Shown here: positions 1-4,901 of the stretch, in pieces
Position numbering within the stretch: the stretch's first letter is position 1
How the letters are laid out: each line of letters begins with the position of its first letter
Translations under genes and position numbers: made by a program
NCBI GenBank assembly: GCA_910585735.1
Contig: CAJUEU010000069.1
Coordinates: 1 to 6,344, forward strand
Source: an uncultured Oscillospiraceae bacterium
GTDB taxonomy: Bacteria > Bacillota > Clostridia > Oscillospirales > Oscillospiraceae
DNA: 6,344 nucleotides
Direction: 5' to 3'
The notes under the pieces: model-generated
The model's database searches: none
What the model saw: the letters and a program-made list of their open reading frames with translations, nothing else
What the model was told of the DNA's origin: nothing

Positions 1-2
1 TC

Positions 3-1625
3 TGCAAGGAGAACATCACCCACTCCTACCCCCACTGCTGGCGGTGCAAGCACCCTATCATCTACCGGGCCACCGAGCAGTGGTTCTGTAGCGTGGACGC
101 CATCAAGAAGGCGGCGGTGGAGGCCTGCGAGGGCATTACCTGGCATCCTGCCTGGGGCAAGGAGCGGATGATCTCCATGATCTCGGAGCGCTCCGACTGG
201 TGCATTTCCCGCCAGCGGGTGTGGGGTGTGCCCATCCCCATCTTCTACTGCGACGACTGCGGGGCGGACATCGTCACTCCCGAGACCATCGCCAAAGTCT
301 CCTCCCTCTTCCGGGAGCACGGCTCCAACATCTGGTTTGAGGCTGAGCCCAAGGACCTGCTCCCTGAGGGCTTTGTCTGCCCCAAGTGTGGCAAGAGCCA
401 CTTCTCCAAGGAGACCGACATCATGGATGTGTGGTTCGACTCAGGCTCCACCTGGGCCGCTGTGGCTGACGAGCGGGAGTATCTCAAATACCCCGCCGAC
501 CTCTACCTGGAGGGCGGCGACCAGTACCGGGGCTGGTTCCAGTCCTCTATGCTCACCTCCATTGCCTGCAACGGGGTAGCGCCCTACCGTCAGATCGCCA
601 CCCACGGCTGGACGGTGGACGGCGAGGGCAAGGCCATGCACAAGTCTCTGGGCAACGCGGTCTCTCCTGATGAGGTCATCAAGGACTACGGCGCCGATAT
701 GCTCCGGCTTTGGGTTGCCTCGGCCGACTACACGCAGGACATGCGTATTTCCCCGGAGATCCTGAAGCAGCTTTCCCAGGCCTACCTGAAGATCCGCAAC
801 ACCGCCCGGTATATGCTGGGCAATCTGGACGGCTTCGACCCGGATCAGGCCGTGGCTGTGCAGAACATGACAGACCTGGACCGCTGGGCGGTCCATCAGC
901 TTGGCAAGCTGGCCAAGACCGTTCGTGAGGCGTACAACAGCTACGAATTCCACGTGGTCTACCGGGCCGTCTATAACTTCTGTGTCATTGAGATGTCCAA
1001 CTTCTATCTGGACATCATCAAGGACCGGCTCTACTGCGGCGATAAGTCCGGACGGGCCTCTGCCCAGTCTGCCCTTTTCACCATTTTGGACGGCATGACC
1101 CGGCTCATTGCCCCCATTCTGGCCTTCACTGCCGACGAGATATGGGCGGCTATGCCCCACGCCAAGGCCGACAACGCCGAGAGCGTGGTGCTCAACGATA
1201 TGCCAGACCCCGCTGCCCTCCCCGTCCTCTCGGAAGAGGAGGAGGCCCGCTGGGCCAAGGTCATGGCCCTCCGGAACGACGTGAACAAAGCCCTGGAACT
1301 CTCCCGGGCCGAGGGCGGCGTGAAGAAGAACCAGGATGCCGACCTGAAGCTGTTCTTCACCCCCGAGGGCTGGAAGGAGTTTGAGGCCCTCCACGTGGAC
1401 GAGAGCGACCTGGCCACCGTCTGCATCGTGTCGGCTGTCACCCTGGAGCAGGGCGAAGGGGAGGGCTACCGGGGCGAGGAGTTTGAGGGCCTCACCGTGC
1501 AGGTCTCCCCCGCCGCCGGGGAGAAGTGCCCCCGGTGCTGGAACCACGACGTCCGCATCGGAGTCCCCGGCCATCACGCCGAGCTGTGCGATCGGTGCGC
1601 CCGCGTCGTCGCAGTGGAGTGGTAA
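3..1625 (+). CDS. ileS: Isoleucyl-tRNA synthetase, C-terminal part (5' end outside window)
   Basis: The enzyme charges tRNA-Ile with isoleucine in the cytoplasm. The open frame runs from base 3 to the TAA at 1623-1625 and gives 540 residues. About 390 N-terminal residues, with the HIGH motif and most of the editing domain, lie before the window. Fragment residues 7-26 (HSYPHCWRCK, then ATEQWF) are the end of the editing insertion. WCISRQRVWG (66-75) and DVWFDSG (142-148) are standard class I IleRS blocks. Between them a zinc-knuckle pair is visible (Cys83/86 and Cys126/129). The KMSKS loop reads AMHKS at 211-215, keeping the second Lys. WVASADYTQD begins at 237. The helical anticodon-binding region includes LDRWA (292-296) and NFYLDIIKDRLYC (333-345). 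The C-terminal zinc finger has Cys509/512 and Cys529/532, as in bacterial type 1 IleRS. The gene ends normally and a strong terminator follows. Any T-box leader would be upstream and cannot be seen. Confidence 0.98.
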   Translation, partial: CKENITHSYPHCWRCKHPIIYRATEQWFCSVDAIKKAAVEACEGITWHPAWGKERMISMISERSDWCISRQRVWGVPIPIFYCDDCGADIVTPETIAKVSSLFREHGSNIWFEAEPKDLLPEGFVCPKCGKSHFSKETDIMDVWFDSGSTWAAVADEREYLKYPADLYLEGGDQYRGWFQSSMLTSIACNGVAPYRQIATHGWTVDGEGKAMHKSLGNAVSPDEVIKDYGADMLRLWVASADYTQDMRISPEILKQLSQAYLKIRNTARYMLGNLDGFDPDQAVAVQNMTDLDRWAVHQLGKLAKTVREAYNSYEFHVVYRAVYNFCVIEMSNFYLDIIKDRLYCGDKSGRASAQSALFTILDGMTRLIAPILAFTADEIWAAMPHAKADNAESVVLNDMPDPAALPVLSEEEEARWAKVMALRNDVNKALELSRAEGGVKKNQDADLKLFFTPEGWKEFEALHVDESDLATVCIVSAVTLEQGEGEGYRGEEFEGLTVQVSPAAGEKCPRCWNHDVRIGVPGHHAELCDRCARVVAVEW

Positions 1626-1637
1626 GAAGCCATTATC

Positions 1638-1676
1638 AAAAAAGCACCCCATCCAAATCGGATGGGGTGCTTTTTT
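1638..1676. terminator. Bidirectional intrinsic terminator between ileS and the SDR gene
   Basis: The arms GCACCCCATCC (1644-1654) and GGATGGGGTGC (1660-1670) are perfectly complementary around a 5-nt loop, AAATC. Six A's (1638-1643) precede the stem and six T's (1671-1676) follow it, so each strand reads a GC-rich hairpin followed by a U-tract. The element starts 12 nt after the ileS stop codon. It can end ileS on the plus strand and the convergent SDR transcript on the minus strand. Confidence 0.94.
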
Positions 1677-1690
1677 GTCTCTTGTACGTT

Positions 1691-1771
1691 GGCGGTCAGG
1701 CAAGCTTTGCTTGCCTGGGGACCGTCATTGCGCCTTTGGCGCAACAACCGATCCAGCAAGCGAAGCTTGCT
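1691..1771. repeat. Cluster of three tight hairpins, possible intergenic repeat element
   Basis: Three near-contiguous perfect inverted repeats lie between the terminator and the SDR stop codon. The first is CAGGCAAGC-TTT-GCTTGCCTG (1697-1717), and its stem can be lengthened by CGGT (1693-1696) pairing with ACCG (1721-1724) across a GGG bulge. The second is TTGCGCC-TTT-GGCGCAA (1728-1744). The third is AGCAAGC-GAA-GCTTGCT (1755-1771), which shares one base with the SDR stop codon. All have 3-nt loops, and the first and third share the arm core GCAAGC/GCTTGC. No open frame or long T-tract accompanies them. They may form the structured 3' end of the SDR mRNA or be a REP-like dispersed palindrome. 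The inverted repeats are certain; the function is not known. Confidence 0.6.
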
Positions 1772-2574
1772 TATGGACGCAGGCCCATACCGCCTTCCAG
1801 GGTGAGGGTCTCGCCGGTGAGATACTTGAAATCGGGGTTGGTGAGCTGGACACACACCCGGCCGATCTCGGTCTCAGGGTCGCCGTAGTGGCCCATGGGG
1901 GGCATCTTCACGTTGGCCTTGAAGGCGTCGGGATAGGCGTTCTGGAAGTTTTCCAGCTGGGCGGTCCAGGCGATGGGGCAGATGACGTTGACGTTGATGC
2001 CGTCCTTGCCCCACTCGGTGGCGGCCACCCGGGAAAGACCACGGATGCCCTCCTTGGCGGCGGCGTAGGCACACTGGCCGTAGTTGCCGAAGAGGCCGGC
2101 CCCCGAGGCAAAGTTAATGACGCTGCCCTTTGTCTCCTTCAGATGGGGATAGCAGGCCTGCATGTAATAGAAGGCGGCATAGAGGCCGGAGTAGAGGGCC
2201 AGGTCAAACTGCTCGGTGGTGTGGTCAGCCAAAGTCACGCCGGAGGCGCTGGCCTGAGCGTTGTTGATGAGGGCGTCAATATGGCCAAAGGTCTTAATAG
2301 TCTCGTCCACCACGTGCTGGACCACGGCTTTGTTATCCGCGCCGGCGGACACATCGGCCTGGACAATGAGGACCTTGACGCCGTAGAGCCGCTCCAGTTC
2401 TTCCTTGGCGTCCTCCAGCTTCTTCACGTTCCGGCCGGTGATGACGATATTGGCCCCCTCCTTGGCAAAGGCGGTGGCGATACCGTAGCCAATGGAGCCG
2501 CAGCTCTTGCCGTCGCTGAGAACGGCCCGGCCCGCGCCGGTGATGATAACGGTCTTACCAGTAAAATGTCCCAT
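1771..2574 (-). CDS. SDR-family NADP-dependent oxidoreductase, probable 12-alpha-hydroxysteroid dehydrogenase-like
   Basis: This is a 267-residue classical-length short-chain dehydrogenase/reductase, a soluble enzyme that interconverts an alcohol and a ketone using a nicotinamide cofactor. The Rossmann start is TGAG at 12-15, followed by an enlarged loop and then SIGYGIA (27-33). VITGRN (45-49 region) puts Arg48 after the second strand, which favours NADP(H). ADV (73-75) binds adenine and NNAQ (104-107) replaces the usual NNAG. The catalytic residues are Ser157, Tyr170 and Lys174 (YAAAK). The C-terminus LTGETLTLEGG is typical SDR. From memory, NNAQASASG, YSGLYA, GIRGLSRVAATEWGKD and the MG-[RH]-[FY]-GDPE block closely match clostridial 12-alpha-hydroxysteroid dehydrogenases, which oxidise the C12 hydroxyl of bile acids. 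The SDR family is near certain, but the bile-acid substrate is only about even odds. The start at 2574 is chosen because GGAGGAG lies 6 nt upstream. It is a single gene with its own promoter, convergent to ileS. Confidence 0.95.
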   Translation of the reverse strand: MGHFTGKTVIITGAGRAVLSDGKSCGSIGYGIATAFAKEGANIVITGRNVKKLEDAKEELERLYGVKVLIVQADVSAGADNKAVVQHVVDETIKTFGHIDALINNAQASASGVTLADHTTEQFDLALYSGLYAAFYYMQACYPHLKETKGSVINFASGAGLFGNYGQCAYAAAKEGIRGLSRVAATEWGKDGINVNVICPIAWTAQLENFQNAYPDAFKANVKMPPMGHYGDPETEIGRVCVQLTNPDFKYLTGETLTLEGGMGLRP

Positions 2575-2580
2575 GGGAAG

Positions 2581-2587
2581 CTCCTCC
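2581..2587 (-). promoter_or_regulatory. Shine-Dalgarno that fixes the SDR start codon
   Basis: On the minus strand this reads GGAGGAG, with 6 nt between it and the ATG at 2574-2572. It sits inside the longer open frame that begins with a TTG at 2613. That frame would add 13 residues before the conserved GKTVIITG strand, so the downstream ATG is much the better start. Confidence 0.88.
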
Positions 2588-2598
2588 GTTCGCTCAAA

Positions 2599-2630
2599 AA
2601 TTTGGTTGGGCAAATGGCACTGTCCAAATT
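2599..2630. promoter_or_regulatory. Inverted repeat over the SDR -10 and start region, possible operator
   Basis: AATTTGG (2599-2605) and CCAAATT (2624-2630) are perfect 7-bp inverted arms separated by 18 nt. A nested pair, ATTTG (2600-2604) and CAAAT (2611-2615), is also present. The right arm overlaps the -10 box and the left arm falls about 20 nt into the transcript, a placement suited to a repressor site. The arms are short and AT-rich, so chance is quite possible, and no regulator gene is visible here. Confidence 0.3.
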
Positions 2631-2656
2631 ATACCACGCCATAGCAAAAAGAAAAA
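2628..2656 (-). promoter_or_regulatory. Extended -10 promoter for the SDR gene
   Basis: On the minus strand a perfect TATAAT (2633-2628) is preceded by TGG (2636-2634), which makes an extended -10 element. The -35 position, 16-17 nt upstream, holds only T-rich sequence (TTTTTC or TTTTCT) and is a poor match to TTGACA, as expected for extended -10 promoters. The upstream flank is rich in A and T tracts. Transcription would start near 2621 and leave a 5' leader of about 47 nt before the ATG at 2574. The promoter lies just past the terminator of the ABC operon, so the SDR gene should be transcribed independently. Confidence 0.75.
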
Positions 2657-2688
2657 GAGATTTTTGGAAAAAGTACATAATTTCTTGA

Positions 2689-2730
2689 TGAAAACACCGG
2701 GAAAGACAAAGTCTTTTCCCGGTGTTTTCA
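2689..2730 (-). terminator. Intrinsic terminator of the ABC exporter operon
   Basis: A 16-bp perfect stem pairs 2689-2704 with 2715-2730. Inside it, after a one-base bulge, GAC and GTC pair around an AAA loop. On the minus strand the GC-rich core (ACCGGG/CCCGGT) is followed by GTTTT at the base of the stem, which can act as the U-tract. It begins 11 nt after the ABC stop codon at 2742. The U-tract is short, so termination may be incomplete, but the position and stem strength support the call. Confidence 0.78.
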
Positions 2731-2741
2731 AAATTTTTATC

Positions 2742-4901
2742 TTACTCCAGCTGAAACTGGCCGGTGTAGAGCTGATAGTACCGGCCCTGTTCCTCCAGCA
2801 GATGGGCGTGGGAGCCCTTCTCCTGGATACGGCCTTGCTCAATGACCACAATGCAGTCGGAGTTTCGGACGGTGGAGAGCCGATGGGCGATCACGAATAC
2901 GGTGCGTCCCTCCATGAGGGCGTCCATGCCTTGCTGGACCAGGGCCTCGGTCCGGGTGTCGATGGAGGAGGTGGCCTCGTCCAAAATCATCACCGGGGGA
3001 TCGGCCACAGCCGCCCGGGCAATGGCCAGAAGCTGCCGCTGGCCCTGGGAGAAGTTGGAGCCGTCCCCTGTGACCATGGTGTTATAGCCGTCAGGGAGCC
3101 GGCGGATGAAGGAGTGGGCCCCCACAGTCTTAGCGGCCTGGATACATTCCTCGTCGGTGGCGTCCAGCCGGCCGTAGCGAATGTTTTCCATGACGGTGCC
3201 CGTAAAGAGGTGAGTGTCCTGGAGCACCGCCCCCAAGGCCTGCCGGAGAGAGTCCTTGGCAATGTCCCCCACATTCAGACCGTCAAAGGTGATCATGCCA
3301 CCCTCGATTTCGTAAAAACGGTTGATGAGGTTGGTGATGGTGGTCTTGCCCGCTCCAGTGGAGCCCACGAAGGCGATCTTCTGGCCCGGGTTGGCGTACA
3401 CCGATACGTCGTGGAGAATGCGCTTACCGGGAACGTAGGAGAAATCCACGTGGTTGAAGCGCACGGCCCCCTTGAGCTCGGTGAGGTAGTAGTCCTCACC
3501 GGGAATGTTGCGGATGGCCCCCCGGACCAGGTGGAAGCCCATCTTCCCCTCATGGTCGGGGTACTTCCAGGCCCAGCGGTGGCCGGAGAGATGGGACAGG
3601 TCCTCCATGGGGGTGAAGCCTCCGTCCTCGCCGAGGGTGCCCCACCGGGAGTCGTCCCAGAGCTCGCCGGGGTCCAGCACCCGCCAGGAGTCCCCCTCCT
3701 GAACGGCCTGGGCCAGTTCCAAAGCGGAGCCCTCCTCGTCCTGGACGAGAATGGGGACCAGCTTGGCGGCGCCGGACTTGGGGGTCTTCCAGGCCCAGAC
3801 ACCCTCCCGGCCGCCTTCGGTGTTGACGCTGAGGGCTCCGTTCTGATCCTTGTGGGCGGGCACCAATGTGACGGCGCCTTCGTCCACCTCGGGGGGCGTA
3901 TCCATGACCTCGAAGATCCGCTCGGCGCCTGCCAGGGCGGAGAGGATGGTGTTGATCTGCTGGGAGATCTGGTTCAGGGGCTGGGAGACCTGCTTGGTGT
4001 AATTGAGGTAGATGGTGAAGCCGCCCAGGTCAAAGCCTCCGAAGATGGCCAACAGGCCGCCGATCATGGCGGTAAAGGCGTAGCCGATGTGGTTCAGGTT
4101 GCCCGCGATGGGCATCACCGCCGAGGAGTAGAACTGGGCGGCAGTGGCCGCCTGGCGGTAGTCCTCGTTGAGCCGGGTGAAGTTGGCCTTGGCCTCCTCC
4201 TCGTGGGTAAAGGCCTTGACCACCTTGAGCCCCTCGATCATCTCCTGAATGTTGCCATTGACCTTGCCCAAAGCGGCCTGCTGTTCCCGGTGGTACTTCT
4301 GGGAGCGGGAGCCCATGAACCGAATGACCAGGAAGGTGAGGGCCAGGATGACCACGGTGATGAGGAACAAAAAGGCGTTGGTGTAGATCATGATGCACAC
4401 CAGACCCACAAACATGATGGCCGAGGAGAAGAGGGAGACGATGGAGTCCCGGAGGGCCATGCTCACGTTGTCGGCATCGTTGGTGAACCGGCTCATGAGC
4501 TCTCCGTGGGTGTGACCGTCGTAGTAGGAAATGGGGAGGGTCTGGAGAGCGTCAAAAAGCTCCTTCCGCAGCCGGTTGGTGCCCTTTTCGGCCAGCCGGG
4601 CCATGGTGACCGACTGGAGATAGGAGGCGGTAGCCCCCACCAGATAAATACATCCAAGGGGAATAAGGGCCTTCAGAAGGTCGGCCCCCGACTGAAAGGT
4701 GCCGTCCACCAGGTTGTTGATGAGGGGACGCATATAGTAGGAGCCCCCCAGGTTGGTCAGCACCGAGGTGAGGAGCAGCAGAGCCACAAACACCAGGGGC
4801 AGCTTGGAGCGGGACAGATAGCCCAGCAGGCGGAAAATGGTCTTTTTGGCATCCTTGGGTTTGGCAAACTTGTTGTTGCCTCTCGGTCCGGGTCCTGGCA
4901 T
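2742..4901 (-). CDS. ABC exporter half-transporter, consensus-site subunit with an enlarged linker (719 aa)
   Basis: This is one subunit of a type IV (MdlB/YfiC/TM288-like) multidrug-type exporter: a six-helix membrane domain fused to an ATPase. The main hydrophobic spans fall near residues 33-53, 73-95, 152-172, 174-194 and 260-290, with TM6 at about 291-315. The ATPase has an A-loop Tyr489, Walker A GSTGAGKT (513-520), Q-loop Gln561, signature FSQGQ (617-621), Walker B ending in Asp641 with catalytic Glu642, D-loop SSID and switch His673. It therefore supplies the catalytic residues of the competent site. The signature with Gln in place of the first Gly is the type usually facing the degenerate site in such heterodimers. 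At 719 residues it is about 100 longer than usual. The excess lies in the linker (about 335-475), which contains WAWK twice (369-372, 443-446). It starts by 1-nt overlap with the upstream subunit gene and ends at a terminator. Substrate unknown. Confidence 0.96.
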   Translation of the reverse strand: MPGPGPRGNNKFAKPKDAKKTIFRLLGYLSRSKLPLVFVALLLLTSVLTNLGGSYYMRPLINNLVDGTFQSGADLLKALIPLGCIYLVGATASYLQSVTMARLAEKGTNRLRKELFDALQTLPISYYDGHTHGELMSRFTNDADNVSMALRDSIVSLFSSAIMFVGLVCIMIYTNAFLFLITVVILALTFLVIRFMGSRSQKYHREQQAALGKVNGNIQEMIEGLKVVKAFTHEEEAKANFTRLNEDYRQAATAAQFYSSAVMPIAGNLNHIGYAFTAMIGGLLAIFGGFDLGGFTIYLNYTKQVSQPLNQISQQINTILSALAGAERIFEVMDTPPEVDEGAVTLVPAHKDQNGALSVNTEGGREGVWAWKTPKSGAAKLVPILVQDEEGSALELAQAVQEGDSWRVLDPGELWDDSRWGTLGEDGGFTPMEDLSHLSGHRWAWKYPDHEGKMGFHLVRGAIRNIPGEDYYLTELKGAVRFNHVDFSYVPGKRILHDVSVYANPGQKIAFVGSTGAGKTTITNLINRFYEIEGGMITFDGLNVGDIAKDSLRQALGAVLQDTHLFTGTVMENIRYGRLDATDEECIQAAKTVGAHSFIRRLPDGYNTMVTGDGSNFSQGQRQLLAIARAAVADPPVMILDEATSSIDTRTEALVQQGMDALMEGRTVFVIAHRLSTVRNSDCIVVIEQGRIQEKGSHAHLLEEQGRYYQLYTGQFQLE
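3564..3797 (-). repeat. Twice-occurring WAWK motif flanking extra linker sequence in the ABC subunit
   Basis: The 13-base string CTTCCAGGCCCAG (plus strand) occurs at 3564-3576 and 3786-3798. Both copies are in frame and encode WAWK, at residues 443-446 and 369-372. The copies are exactly 222 bp (74 codons) apart. Related Firmicute subunits have, from memory, one WAWK-(H/Y)P linker motif leading straight to a YTELKG strand. Here the Tyr-Leu-Thr-Glu-Leu-Lys-Gly equivalent (472-478) comes only well after the second copy. The extra segment is rich in Trp, Asp, Glu and Gly and has no evident membrane span, so it should be a cytoplasmic lobe between the two domains. Confidence 0.7.

Noticed and set aside
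93..95. GTG at 93 as the start of ileS
   Set aside because: The frame is open back to base 3 and encodes conserved IleRS sequence (HSYPHCWRCK, ATEQWF), so this codon is an internal Val.
441..1703. A 420-codon open frame on the minus strand, opposite ileS
   Set aside because: It is antisense to conserved IleRS motifs, runs through the terminator, and gives no recognisable protein.
2575..2613. A 13-residue N-terminal extension of the SDR starting at TTG
   Set aside because: The GGAGGAG at 2587-2581 is correctly spaced for the ATG at 2574, and the extension lies before the first conserved strand.
1381..2688. A 435-codon plus-strand open frame across the end of ileS, the terminator and the SDR
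   Set aside because: It crosses a strong terminator and the hairpin cluster and is antisense to the SDR. The translated sequence has no family features.
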